A stretch of 64,000 bases of DNA, from the NCBI RefSeq assembly GCF_051014685.1, contig NW_027478712.1, forward strand, positions 496,001-560,000, given 5' to 3'. How positions within the stretch are numbered: position 1 is the first letter of the stretch; the number at the start of each line of letters is the position of its first letter. The notes below the pieces were generated by a model, which did no database searches, had not been told where the DNA came from, and worked only from the letters and a program-made list of their open reading frames with translations. Shown here one piece after another: positions 12,478 through 25,847 of this stretch. Origin of the DNA: Ptiloglossa arizonensis. Taxonomy: Eukaryota > Arthropoda > Insecta > Hymenoptera > Colletidae. A program made the position numbers and the translations under genes.

Positions 12478-13637
12478 TGCTTTCAGATGCAACAGGAAAT
12501 TCTCGAGTTCGTCAATCCGTTCGCGAGATATGGAAGTGTGAAAATAAGGAATGGTTGAGAAACCATCAAAATTTTCGCAAGTCTGATACTCGAAACCAAT
12601 AACTTCAAAGGCCTAGGGGAAAAATACACATACCGTTGTAATCGGGCGACTTTCTACTTTCACATGCATCAGGAATTTCTCGAGTTCGTCAATCCGTTCG
12701 CGAGATATGGGAGTCTGAAGTTAAGGAATGGCTGAGAAACCATCAAAATTTTCGCAAGTCTGATACTCGAAACCAACAACTACAATGGCCTAGGGCAAAA
12801 ATACACATACCGTTGTAATCGGGCGAGTTTCTACTTTCAGATGCAACAGGAATTTCTCGAGTTCGTCAATCCGTTCGCGGGATATGGGAGTTTGAAGTTA
12901 AGGAATGGTTGAGAAACCATCAAAATTTTCGCTGGTCTGATACTCGAAACCAATAACTGGAATGACCTAGGGGAAAAGTACACGTACCATTGTAATCGGT
13001 CGTGTTTCTACTTTCAGATGCAACAGGAATTTCTCGAGTTCGTCAATCCGTTCGCGAGAAATGGGAGTTTGATGTTAAGGAATGGTTGAGAAACCATCAA
13101 AATTTTCGCAAGTCTGATACTCGAAACCAATAACTACAATGGCCTAGGGGAAAAATACACATGCCGTTGTAATCGGGCGAGTTTGTACTTTCAGATGCAA
13201 CAGGAATTTCTCGAGTTCGTCAATCCGTTCGCGAGAAATGGGAGTTTGATGTTAAGGAATGGTTGAGAAACCATCAAAATTTTCGCAAGTCTGATACTCG
13301 AAACCAATAACTACAATGGCCCAGGGGAAAAATACACATGCCGTTGTATTCGGGCGAGTTTCTACTTTCAGATGCAACAGGAATTTCTGGAGTTCGTCAA
13401 TCCGTTCGCGGGATATGGGAGTTTGAAGTTAAGGAATGGTTGAGAAACCATCAAAATTTTCGCAAGTCTGATACTCGAAACCAATAACCACACATGCCTA
13501 GGGGAAAAATACACATACCGTTGTAATCGGGCGAGTTTCTACTTTCAGATGCAACAGGAATTTCTCGAGTTCGTCAATCCGTTCGCGAGAAATGGGAGTT
13601 TGATGTTAAGGAATGGTTGAGAAACCATCAAAATTTT
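12478..13637. repeat. Family A block, copy 2 of the 11-monomer-spaced duplication
   Basis: Downstream partner of 10,531-11,690. Monomer subtypes are in the same order with only scattered single-base differences by eye, such as atacccatac against atacacatac. Confidence 0.8.
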
Positions 13638-14111
13638 CGCAAGTCTGATACTCGAAACCAATAACTACAATGGCCCAGGGGAAAAATACACATGCCGTTG
13701 TAATCGGGCGAGTTTCTACTTTCAGATGCAACAGGAATTTCTCGAGTTCGTCAATCCGTTCGCGAGATATGGGAGTTTGAAGTTAAGGAATGGTTGAGAA
13801 ACCATCAAAGTTTTCGCAAGTCTGATACTCGAAACCAACAACTGGAATGGCCTAGGGGAAAAGTACACACACCGTTGTAATCGGGCGAGTTTCTGCTTTC
13901 AGATGCAACAGGAAATTCTCGAGTACGTCAATCCGTTCGCGAGATATGGAAGTGTGAAAATAACGAATGGTTGAGGAACCATCAAAATTTTCGCAAGTCT
14001 GATACTCGAAACCAATAACTTCAAAGGCCTAGGGGAAAAATACACAGACCGTTGCAATCGGGCGACTTTCTACTTTCACATGCAACATGAATTTCTCGAG
14101 TTCGTCAATCC
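13638..14111. repeat. Family A monomers linking two duplicated blocks
   Basis: About 2.7 family A monomers, including a ggcccagggg monomer and a gaaattctcgagtacg monomer. No other content was seen. Confidence 0.8.
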
Positions 14112-15462
14112 GTTCGCGGGATATGGGAGTTTGAAGTTAAGGAATGGTTGAGAAACCATCAAAATTTTCGCTGGTCTGATACTCGAAACCAATAACTGGA
14201 ATGACCTAGGGGAAAAGTACACGTACCATTGTAATCGGTCGTCTTTCTACTTTCAGATGCAACAGGAATTTCTCGAGTTCGTCAATCCGTTCGCGAGAAA
14301 TGGGAGTTTGATGTTAAGGAATGGTTGAGAAACCATCAAAATTTTCGCAAGTCTGATACTCGAAACCAACAACTACAAATGCCTAGGGGAAAAGTACACG
14401 TACCATTGTAATCGGTCGTGTTTCTACTTTCACATGCAACAGGAATTTCTGGAGTTCGTCAATGCGTTCGCGAGGTATGGCAGTCTGAAGTTAAGGAATG
14501 GTTGAGAAATCATCAAAATTTTCGCAAGTCTGATACTCGAAACCAATAACTACAATGGCCTAGGGGAAAAATACACATGCCGTTGTAATCGGGCGAGTTT
14601 TTACTTTCAGATGCAACATGAATTTCTCGAGTTCGTCAATCCGTTCGCGAGATATGGGAGTTTGAAGTTAAGTAATGGTTGAGAGACCATCACAATTTTC
14701 GCAAGTCTGATACTTGAAATCAATAACTACTATGGCCTAGGGGGAAAATACACATACCGTTGTAATCGGGCGAGTTTCTACTTTCAGATGCAACAGGAAT
14801 TTCTCGAGTTCGTCAATCCGTTCGCGAGATATGGGAGTTTGAAGTTAAGGAATGGTTGAGAAACCATCAAAATTTTCGCAAGTCTGATACTCGAAACCAA
14901 TAACTACAAATGCCTAGGGGAAAAATACACATACCATTGTAATCCGGCGAGATTCTGCTGTCAGATGCAATAGGAAATTCTCGAGTTCGTCAATCCGTTC
15001 GCGAGATATGGAAGTTTGAAGTTAAGGAATGCATGAGAAACCATCAAAATTTTCGCAAGTCTGGTACTCGAAACCGATAACTTCAAAGGCCTAGGGGAAA
15101 AATACACATACCGTTGTAATCGGGAGACTTTCTACTTTCACATGCAACATGAATTTCTCGAGTTCGTCAATCCGTTCGCGAGATATGGGAGTTTGAAGTT
15201 AAGGAATGGTTGAGAAACCATCAAAGTTTTCGCAAGTCTGATACTCGAAACCAACAACTGGAATGGCCTAGGGGAAAAGTACACACACCGTTGTAATCGG
15301 GCGAGTTTCTGCTTTCAGATGCAACAGGAAATTCTCGAGTACGTCAATCCGTTCGCGAGATATGGAAGTGTGAAAATAACGAATGGTTGAGGAACCATCA
15401 AAATTTTCGCAAGTCTGATACTCGAAACCAATAACTTCAAAGGCCTAGGGGAAAAATACACA
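14112..15462. repeat. Family A block, partner of 8,625-9,975
   Basis: Second copy at a 31-monomer offset. Its distal part (about 14,800-15,470) is copied again six monomers later, at about 15,862-16,532: the tggaatggcc marker is at 15,259 and 16,321 (1,062 bp = 6 x 177), with aatccggcgag at 14,941 and 16,003. This segment therefore took part in at least two amplification events. Confidence 0.8.
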
Positions 15463-16569
15463 GACCGTTGCAATCGGTCGTGTTTCTACTTTCAGATGCA
15501 ACAGGAATTTCTCGAGTTCGTCAATCCGTTCGCGAGAAATGGGAGTTTGATGTTAAGGAATGGTTGAGAAACCATCAAAATTTTCGCAAGTCTGATACTC
15601 GAAACCAACAACTACAAATGCCTAGGGAAAAAATACACATACCATTGTAATCGGGCGAGATTCTACTTTCACATGCAACAGGAATTTCTGGAGTTCGTCA
15701 ATGCGTTCGCGAGGTATGGCAGTCTGAAGTTAAGGAATGGTTGAGAAATCATCAAAATTTTCGCAAGTCTGATACTCGAAACCAACAACTACAAAGGCCT
15801 AGGGGGAAAACACACATATCTTTGTAATCGGGCGAGTTTCTACTTTCAGATGGAACAGGAATTTCTCGAGTTCGTCAATCCGTTCGCGAGATATGGGAGT
15901 TTGAAGTTAAGGAATGGTTGAGAAACCATGAAAATTTTCGCAAGTCTGATACTCGAAACCAATAACTACAAATGCCTAGGGGAAAAATACACATACCATT
16001 GTAATCCGGCGAGTATCTGCTGTCAGATGCAATAGGAAATTCTCGAGTTCGTCAATCCGTTCGCGAGATATGGAAGTTTGAAGTTAAGGAATGCATGAGA
16101 AACCATCAAAATTTTCGCAAGTCTGGTACTCGAAAACGATAACTTCAAAGGCCTAGGGGAAAAATACACATACCGTTGTAATCGGGAGACTTTCTACTTT
16201 CACATGCAACATGAATTTCTCGAGTTCGTCAATCCGTTCGCGAGATATGGGAGTTTGAAGTTAAGGAATGGTTGAGAAACCATCAAAGTTTTCGCAAGTC
16301 TGATACTCGAAACCAACAACTGGAATGGCCTAGGGGAAAAGTACACACACCGTTGTAATCGGGCGAGTTTCTGCTTTCAGATGCAACAGGAAATTCTCGA
16401 GTACGTCAATCCGTTCGCGAGATATGGAAGTGTGAAAATAACGAATGGTTGAGGAACCATCAAAATTTTCGCAAGTCTGATACTCGAAACCAATAACTTC
16501 AAAGGCCTAGGGGAAAAATACACAGACCGTTGCAATCGGGCGACTTTCTACTTTCACATGCAACATGAA
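15463..16569. repeat. Family A monomers including a 6-monomer-spaced copy
   Basis: About six monomers. Most of the stretch (15,862-16,532) repeats 14,800-15,470. The first monomer joins a cttcaaaggcc-type start to a gtcgtgtttctac-type body at about 15,477, which looks like a recombination point between subtypes. Confidence 0.75.
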
Positions 16570-18965
16570 TTTCTCGAGTTCGTCAATCCGTTCGCGGGAT
16601 ATGGGAGTTTGAAGTTAAGGAATGGTTGAGAAACCATCAAAATTTTCGCTGGTCTGATACTCGAAACCAATAACTGGAATGACCTAGGGGAAAAGTACAC
16701 GTACCATTGTAATCGGTCGTGTTTCTACTTTCAGATGCAACAGGAATTTCTCGAGTTCGTCAATCCGTTCGCGAGAAATGGGAGTTTGATGTTAAGGAAT
16801 GGTTGAGAAACCATCAAAATTTTCGCAAGTCTGATACTCGAAACCAACAACTACAAATGCCTAGGGAAAAAATACACATACCATTGTAATCGGGCGAGAT
16901 TCTACTTTCACATGCAACAGGAATTTCTGGAGTTCGTCAATGCGTTCGCGAGGTATGGCAGCCTGAAGTTAAGGAATGGTTGAGAAATCATCAAAATTTT
17001 CGCAAGTCTGATACTCGAAACCAACAACTACAAAGGCCTAGGGGGAAAACACACATATCTTTGTAATCGGGCGAGTTTCTACTTTCAGATGGAACAGGAA
17101 TTTCTCGAGTTCGTCAATCCGTTCGCGAGATATGGGAGTTTGAAGTTAAGGAATGGTTGAGAAACCATCAAAGTTTTCGCAAGTCTGATACTCGAAACCA
17201 ACAACTACAAAGGCCTAGGGGGAAAACACACATATCTTTGTAATGGGGCGAGTTTCTACTTTCAGATGCAACAGGAATTTCTCGAGTTCGTCAATCCGTT
17301 TGCGAGATATGGGAGATTGAAGTTAAGTAATGGTTGAGAGACCATCACAATTTTCGCAAGTCTGATACTTGAAATCAATAACTACTATGGCCTAGGGGGA
17401 AAATACACATACCGTTGTAATCGGGCGAGTTTCTGCTTTCAGATGCAATAGGAAATTCTCGAGTTCGTCAATCCGTTCGCGAGATATGGGAGTTGGAAGT
17501 TAAGGAATGGATGAGAAACCATCAAAATTTTCGCAAATCTGATACTCGAAACCAATAACTACAATGGCCTAGGGGAAAAATACACATACCGTTGTAATCG
17601 GGCTAGTTTCCGCTTTCAGATGCAATAGGAAATTCTCGAGTTCGTCACTCCGTTCGCGAGATATGGAAGTGTGAAGTTAAGGAATGCATGAGAAACCATC
17701 AAAATTTTCGCTGGTCTGATACTCTTAACCAACAACTGGAATGGCCTAGGGGAAAAGTACACACACCGTTGTAATCGGGCGAGTTTCTGCTTTCAGATGC
17801 AACAGGAAATTCTCGAGTACGTCAATCCGTTCGCGAGATATGGAAGTGTGAAAATAACGAATGGTTGAGAAACCATCAAAATTTTCGCAAGTCTGATACT
17901 CGAAACCAATAACTTCAAAGCCCTAGGGGAAAAATACACAGACCGTTGCAATCGGGCGACTTTCTACTTTCACATGCAACATGAATTTCTCGAGTTCGTC
18001 AATCCGTTCGCGGGATATGGGAGTTTGAAGTTAAGGAATGGTTGAGAAATCATCAAAATTTTCGCAAGTCCGATACGCGAATCCAATAACTACAATGGCC
18101 TATGGCAAAAATACACATACCGTTGTAATCGGGCGAGTTTCTACTTTCAGATGCAAAAGGAATTTCTCGAGTTCGTCAATCCGTTCGCGAGATATGGGAG
18201 TTTGAAGTTAAGGAATGGTTGAGAAACCATCAAAGTTTTCGCAAGTCTGATACTCGAAACCAATAACTACAAATGCCTAGGGGAAAAATACACACACCGT
18301 TGTAATCGGGCGAGTTTCTGCTTTCAGATGCAACAGGAAATTCTCGAGTTCGTCAATCCGTTCGCGAGATATGGGAGTTGGAAGTTAAGGAATGGATGAG
18401 AAACCATCAAAATTTTCGCAAGTCTGATACTCGAAACCAATAACTACAAATGCCTAGGGGAAAAATACACACACCATTGTAATCGGGCGAGTTTCTGCTT
18501 TCAGATGCAACAGGAAATTCTCGAGTTCGTCAATCCGTTCGCGAGATATGGAAGTGTGAAAATAAGGAATGGTTGAGAAACCATCAAAATTTTCGCAAGT
18601 CTGATACTCGAAACCAATAACTTCAAAGGCCTAGGGGAAAAATACCCATACCGTTGTAATCGGGCGACTTTCTACTTTCACATGCAACAGGAATTTCTCG
18701 AGTTCGTCAATCCGTTCGCGAGATATGGGAGTCTGAAGTTAAGGAATGGCTGAGAAACCATCAAAATTTTCGCAAGTCTGATACTCGAAACCAACAACTA
18801 CAATGGCCTAGGGCAAAAATACACATACCGTTGTAATCGGGCGAGTTTCTACTTTCAGATGCAACAGGAATTTCTCGAGTTCGTCAATCCGTTCGCGGGA
18901 TATGGGAGTTTGAAGTTAAGGAATGGTTGAGAAACCATCAAAATTTTCGCTGGTCTGATACTCGA
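16570..18965. repeat. Family A block, partner of 20,995-23,390 (25 monomers apart)
   Basis: About 13.5 monomers matching a block 4,425 bp (25 x 177) downstream. Markers are gctgg at 16,648 and 21,073, and ggctagtttccgc at 17,601 and 22,026, together with the rare tactcttaacc monomer after each. The copies part near 18,965 (ccaataactgg against ccaacaactac). Confidence 0.8.
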
Positions 18966-19270
18966 AACCAATAACTGGAATGACCTAGGGGAAAAGTACA
19001 CGTACCATTGTAATCGGTCGTGTTTCTACTTTCAGATGCAACAGGAATTTCTCGAGTTCGTCAATCCGTTCGCGAGAAATGGGAGTTTGATGTTAAGGAA
19101 TGGTTGAGAAATCATCAAAATTTTCGCAAGTCCGATACGCGAATCCAATAACTACAATGGCCTATGGCAAAAATACACATACCGTTGTAATCGGGCGAGT
19201 TTCTACTTTCAGATGCAAAAGGAATTTCTCGAGTTCGTCAATCCGTTCGCGAGATATGGGAGTTTGAAGT
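18966..19270. repeat. Family A monomers, copied again near 32.8-33.1 kb
   Basis: Contains the agtccgatacgcgaatcc monomer at about 19,131, which recurs at 32,926 in the same context. The offset is 13,795 bp, which is 78 x 177 less the 11 bases lost in the indel-rich segment between the copies. Confidence 0.7.
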
Positions 19271-22200
19271 TAAGGAATGGTTGAGAAACCATCAAAGTTT
19301 TCGCAAATCTGATACTCGAAACCAACAACTGGAATGGCCTAGGGGAAAAGTACACACACCGTTGTAATCGGGCGAGCTTCTGCTTTCAGATGCAACAGGA
19401 AATTCTCGAGTACGTCAATCCGTTCGCGAGATATGGAAGTGTGAAAATAACGAATGGTTGAGGAACCATCAAAATTTTCGCAAGTCTGATACTCGAAACC
19501 AACAACTACAATGGCCTAGGGCAAAAATACACATACCGTTGTAATCGGGCGAGTTTCTACTTTCAGATGCAACAGGAATTTCTCGAGTTCGTCAATCCGT
19601 TCGCGGGATATGGGAGTTTGAAGTTAAGGAATGGTTGAGAAACCATCAAAATTTTCGCTGGTCTGATACTCGAAACCAATAACTGGAATGACCTAGGGGA
19701 AAAGTACACGTACCATTGTAATCGGTCGTGTTTCTACTTTCAGATGCAACAGGAATTTCTCGAGTTCGTCAATCCGTTCGCGAGAAATGGGAGTTTGATG
19801 TTAAGGAATGGTTGAGAAACCATCAAAATTTTCGCAAGTCTGATACTCGAAACCAATAACTACAATGGCCTAGGGGAAAAATACACATGCCGTTGTAATC
19901 GGGCGAGTTTCTACTTTCAGATGCAACAGGAATTTCTCGATTTCGTCATTCCGTTCGCGAGATATGGGAGTTTGAAGTTAAGGAATGGTTGGGAAACCAT
20001 CAAAATTTTCGCAAGTCTGATACTCGAAACCAACAACTACAAATGCCTAGGGAAAAAATACACATACCATTGTAATCGGGCGAGATTCTACTTTCACATG
20101 CAACAGGAATTTCTGGAGTTCGTCAATCCGTTCGCGGGATATGGGAGTTTGAAGTTAAGGAATGGTTGAGAAACCATCAAAATTTTCGCAAGTCTGATAC
20201 TCGAAACCAATAACCACACATGCCTAGGGGAAAAATACACATACCGTTGTAATCGGGCGAGTTTCTACTTTCAGATGCAACAGGAATTTCTCGAGTTCGT
20301 CAATCCGTTCGCGAGAAATGGGAGTTTGATGTCAAGGAATGGTTGAGAAACCATCAAAATTTTCGCAAGTCTGATACTCGAAACCAATAACTACAATGGC
20401 CTAGGGGAAAAATACACATACCGTTGTAATCGGGCGAGTTTCCGCTTTCAGATGCAATAGGAAATTCTCGAGTTCGTCACTCCGTTCGCGAGATATGGAA
20501 GTGTGAAGTTAAGGAATGCATGAGAAACCATCAAAATTTTCGCTGGTCTGATACTCGAAACCAACAACTGGAATGGCCTAGGGGAAAAGTACACACACCG
20601 TTGTAATCGGGCGAGTTTCTGCTTTCAGATGCAACAGGAAATTCTCGAGTTCGTCAATCCGTTCGCGAGATATGGAAGTGTGAAAATAAGGAATGGTTGA
20701 GAAACCATCAAAATTTTCGCAAGTCTGATACTCGAAACCAATAACTTCAAAGGCCTAGGGGAAAAATACACATACCGTTGTAATCGGGCGACTTTCTACT
20801 TTCACATGCAACAGGAATTTCTCGAGTTCGTCAATCCGTTCGCGAGATATGGGAGTCTGAAGTTAAGGAATGGTTGAGAAACCATCAAAATTTTCGCAAG
20901 TCTGATACTCGAAACCAACAACTACAATGGCCTAGGGCAAAAATACACATACCGTTGTAATCGGGCGAGTTTCTACTTTCAGATGCAACAGGAATTTCTC
21001 GAGTTCGTCAATCCGTTCGCAGGATATGGGAGTTTGAAGTTAAGGAATGGTTGAGAAACCATCAAAATTTTCGCTGGTCTGATACTCGAAACCAATAACT
21101 GGAATGACCTAGGGGAAAAGTACACGTACCATTGTAATCGGTCGTGTTTCTACTTTCAGATGCAACAGGAATTTCTCGAGTTCGTCAATCCGTTCGCGAG
21201 AAATGGGAGTTTGATGTTAAGGAATGGTTGAGAAACCATCAAAATTTTCGCAAGTCTGATACTCGAAACCAACAACTACAAATGCCTAGGGAAAAAATAC
21301 ACATACCATTGTAATCGGGCGAGATTCTACTTTCACATGCAACAGGAATTTCTGGAGTTCGTCAATGCGTTCGCGAGGTATGGCAGCCTGAAGTTAAGGA
21401 ATGGTTGAGAAATCATCAAAATTTTCGCAAGTCTGATACTCGAAACCAACAACTACAAAGGCCTAGGGGGAAAACACACATATCTTTGTAATCGGGCGAG
21501 TTTCTACTTTCAGATGGAACAGGAATTTCTCGAGTTCGTCAATCCGTTCGCGAGATATGGGAGTTTGAAGTTAAGGAATGGTTGAGAAACCATCAAAGTT
21601 TTCGCAAGTCTGATACTCGAAACCAACAACTACAAAGGCCTAGGGGGAAAACACACATATCTTTGTAATGGGGCGAGTTTCTACTTTCAGATGCAACAGG
21701 AATTTCTCGAGTTCGTCAATCCGTTTGCGAGATATGGGAGATTGAAGTTAAGTAATGGTTGAGAGACCATCACAATTTTCGCAAGTCTGATACTTGAAAT
21801 CAATAACTACTATGGCCTAGGGGGAAAATACACATACCGTTGTAATCGGGCGAGTTTCTGCTTTCAGATGCAATAGGAAATTCTCGAGTTCGTCAATCCG
21901 TTCGCGAGATATGGGAGTTGGAAGTTAAGGAATGGATGAGAAACCATCAAAATTTTCGCAAATCTGATACTCGAAACCAATAACTACAATGGCCTAGGGG
22001 AAAAATACACATACCGTTGTAATCGGGCTAGTTTCCGCTTTCAGATGCAATAGGAAATTCTCGAGTTCGTCACTCCGTTCGCGAGATATGGAAGTGTGAA
22101 GTTAAGGAATGCATGAGAAACCATCAAAATTTTCGCTGGTCTGATACTCTTAACCAACAACTGGAATGGCCTAGGGGAAAAGTACACACACCGTTGTAAT

Positions 22201-23395
22201 CGGGCGAGTTTCTGCTTTCAGATGCAACAGGAAATTCTCGAGTACGTCAATCCGTTCGCGAGATATGGAAGTGTGAAAATAACGAATGGTTGAGAAACCA
22301 TCAAAATTTTCGCAAGTCTGATACTCGAAACCAATAACTTCAAAGCCCTAGGGGAAAAATACACAGACCGTTGCAATCGGGCGACTTTCTACTTTCACAT
22401 GCAACATGAATTTCTCGAGTTCGTCAATCCGTTCGCGGGATATGGGAGTTTGAAGTTAAGGAATGGTTGAGAAATCATCAAAATTTTCGCAAGTCCGATA
22501 CGCGAATCCAATAACTACAATGGCCTATGGCAAAAATACACATACCGTTGTAATCGGGCGAGTTTCTACTTTCAGATGCAAAAGGAATTTCTCGAGTTCG
22601 TCAATCCGTTCGCGAGATATGGGAGTTTGAAGTTAAGGAATGGTTGAGAAACCATCAAAGTTTTCGCAAGTCTGATACTCGAAACCAATAACTACAAATG
22701 CCTAGGGGAAAAATACACACACCGTTGTAATCGGGCGAGTTTCTGCTTTCAGATGCAACAGGAAATTCTCGAGTTCGTCAATCCGTTCGCGAGATATGGG
22801 AGTTGGAAGTTAAGGAATGGATGAGAAACCATCAAAATTTTCGCAAGTCTGATACTCGAAACCAATAACTACAAATGCCTAGGGGAAAAATACACACACC
22901 ATTGTAATCGGGCGAGTTTCTGCTTTCAGATGCAACAGGAAATTCTCGAGTTCGTCAATCCGTTCGCGAGATATGGAAGTGTGAAAATAAGGAATGGTTG
23001 AGAAACCATCAAAATTTTCGCAAGTCTGATACTCGAAACCAATAACTTCAAAGGCCTAGGGGAAAAATACCCATACCGTTGTAATCGGGCGACTTTCTAC
23101 TTTCACATGCAACAGGAATTTCTCGAGTTCGTCAATCCGTTCGCGAGATATGGGAGTCTGAAGTTAAGGAATGGCTGAGAAACCATCAAAATTTTCGCAA
23201 GTCTGATACTCGAAACCAACAACTACAATGGCCTAGGGCATAAATACACATACCGTTGTAATCGGGCGAGTTTCTACTTTCAGATGCAACAGGAATTTCT
23301 CGAGTTCGTCAATCCGTTCGCGGGATATGGGAGTTTGAAGTTAAGGAATGGTTGAGAAACCATCAAAATTTTCGCTGGTCTGATACTCGAAACCA
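19271..23395. repeat. Family A 4.1-kb block, partner of 28,641-32,765
   Basis: About 23 monomers whose subtype order and private variants recur 9,370 bp downstream (53 x 177 less the 11 missing bases). These include the tttctcgatttcgtcattcc monomer at 19,921 and 29,291, cgcaggatatgg near 21,021 and 30,391, and gggcataaatac at 23,231 and 32,601. The left end lies near 19,270 (gcaaaagg against gcaacatg upstream). The right end is where ccaacaactac faces ccaataactgg. Confidence 0.85.
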
Positions 23396-25847
23396 ACAAC
23401 TACAATGGCCTAGGGCAAAAATACACATACCGTTGTAATCGGGCGAGTTTCTACTTTCAGATGCAACAGGAATTTCTCGAGTTCGTCAATCCGTTCGCGG
23501 GATATGGGAGTTTGAAGTTAAGGAATGGTTGAGAAACCATCAAAATTTTCGCTGGTCTGATACTCGAAACCAATAACTGGAATGACCTAGGGGAAAAGTA
23601 CACGTACCATTGTAATCGGTCGTGTTTCTACTTTCAGATGCAACAGGAATTTCTCGAGTTCGTCAATCCGTTCGCGAGAAATGGGAGTTTGATGTTAAGG
23701 AATGGTTGAGAAACCATCAAAATTTTCGCAAATCTGATACTCGAAACCAATAACTACAATGGCCTAGGGGAAAAATACACATGCCGTTGTAATCGGGCGA
23801 GTTTCTACTTTCAGATGCAACAGGAATTTCTCGAGTTCGTCAATCCGTTCGCGAGAAATGGGAGTTTGATGTTAAGGAATGGTTGAGAAACCATCAAAAT
23901 TTTCGCAAGTCTGATACTCGAAACCAATAACTACAATGGCCAGGGGAAAAATACACATGCCGTTGTATTCGGGCGAGTTTCTACTTTCAGATGCAACAGG
24001 AATTTCTGGAGTTCGTCAATCCGTTCGCGGGATATGGGAGTTTGAAGTTAAGGAATGGTTGAGAAACCATCAAAATTTTCGCAAGTCTGATACTCGAAAC
24101 CAATAACCACACATGCCTAGGGAAAAAATACACATACCGTTGTAATCGGGCGAGTTTCTACTTTCAGATGCAACATGGAATTTCTCGAGTTCGTCATCCG
24201 TTCGCGAGAAATGGGAGTTTGATGTTAAGGAATGGTTGAGAAACCATCAAAATTTTCGCAAGTCTGATACTCGAAACCAATAACTACAATGGCCCAGGGA
24301 AAAATACACATGCCGTTGTAATCGGGCGAGTTTCTACTTTCAGATGCAACAGGAATTTTCTCGAGTTCGTCAATCCGTTCGCGAGATATGGAGTTTGAAG
24401 TTAAGGAATGGTTGAGAAACCATCAAATTTTCGCAAGTCTGATACTCGAAACCATAACTACAAATGCTAGGGGAAAAAATACACATACCATTGTAATCCG
24501 GCGAGTTTCTGCTGTCAGATGCAATAGGAAATTCTCGAGTTCGTCAATCCGTTCGCGAGATATGGAAGTTTGAAGTTAAGGAATGCATGAGAAACCATCA
24601 AAATTTCGCAAGTCTGTACTCGAAACCGATAACTTCAAAGGCCTAGGGAAAAATACACATACCGTTGTAATCGGGGCGGACCTTTCTACTTTCACATGCA
24701 ACATGAATTTCTCGAGTTCGTCAATCCGTTCGCGAGATATGGGAGTTTGAAGTTAAGGAATGGTTGAGAAACCATCAAAGTTTTCGCAAATCTGATACTC
24801 GAAACCAACAACTGGAATGGCCTAGGGGAAAAGTACACACACCGTTGTAATCGGGCGAGCTTCTGCTTTCAGATTGCAACAGGAATTCTCGAGTACGTCA
24901 ATCCGTTCGCGAGATATGGAAGTGTGAAAATAACGAATGGTGAGGAACCATCAAAATTTTCGCAAGTCTGATACTCGAAACCAACAACTACAATGGCCTA
25001 GGGCAAAAATACACATACCGTTGTAATCGGGCGAGTTTCTACTTTCAGATGCAACAGGAATTTCTCGAGTTCGTCAATCCGTTCGCGGGATATGGAGTTT
25101 GAAGTTAAGGATGGTTGAGAAACCATCAAAATTTTCGCTGGTCTGATACTCGAAACCAATAACTGAATGACCTAGGGGAAAAGTACACGTACCATTGTAA
25201 TCGGTCGTGTTCTACTTCAGATGCAACAGGAATTTCTCGAGTTCGTCAATCCGTTCGCGAGAAATGGGAGTTTGATGTTAAGGATGGTTGAGAAACCATC
25301 AAAATTTTCGCAAGTCTGATACTCGAAAACCATAACTACAATGGCCTAGGGGAAAAATACACATGCCGTTGTAATCGGGCGAGTTTCTACTTTCAGATGC
25401 AACAGGAATTTCTCGATTTCGTCATTCCGTTCGCGAGATATGGGAGTTTGAAGTTAAGATTGGTTGGGGAAACCATCAAAATTTTCGCAAGTCTGATACT
25501 CGAAACCAACAACTACAAATGCCTAGGGAAAAAATACACATACCATTGTAATCGGGCGAGATTCTACTTTCACATGCAACAGGAATTTCTGGAGTTCGTC
25601 AATCCGTTCGCGGGATATGGGAGTTTGAAGTTAAGGAATGGTTGAGAAACCATCAAAATTTTCGCAAGTCTGATACTCGAAACCAATAACCACACATGCC
25701 TAGGGGAAAAATACACATACCGTTGTAATCGGGCGAGTTTCTACTTTCAGATGCAACAGGAATTTCTCGAGTTCGTCAATCCGTTCGCGAGAAATGGGAG
25801 TTTGATGTCAAGGAATGGTTGAGAAACCATCAAAATTTTCGCAAGTC
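21965..25847. repeat. 22-monomer tandem duplication, left copy
   Basis: Left copy of a 22-monomer (3,894-bp) segment whose right copy follows directly. The ggctagtttccgc marker is at 22,026 and 25,909 (3,883 bp). The tttctcgatttcgtcattcc monomer is at 25,397 and 29,291 (3,894 bp). The 11-bp shortfall arises inside this copy, between 23,940 and 25,470, where many one-base indels cluster. Confidence 0.85.
23940..25470. other. Indel-rich segment, probable unpolished assembly
   Basis: About 29 one-base indels relative to the otherwise near-identical right copy at about 27,823-29,365, summing to exactly -11 bp. Examples are ggccagggg for ggcccagggg, cgtcatccg for cgtcaatccg, gatatggagttt for gatatgggagttt, tgttctacttcag for tgtttctactttcag, and cggggcggacctttc for cgggcgactttc. 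Most are gains or losses within short homopolymers. I found only about six uncompensated indels in the other 62 kb. The pattern resembles raw long-read error rather than satellite evolution. Confidence 0.85.
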
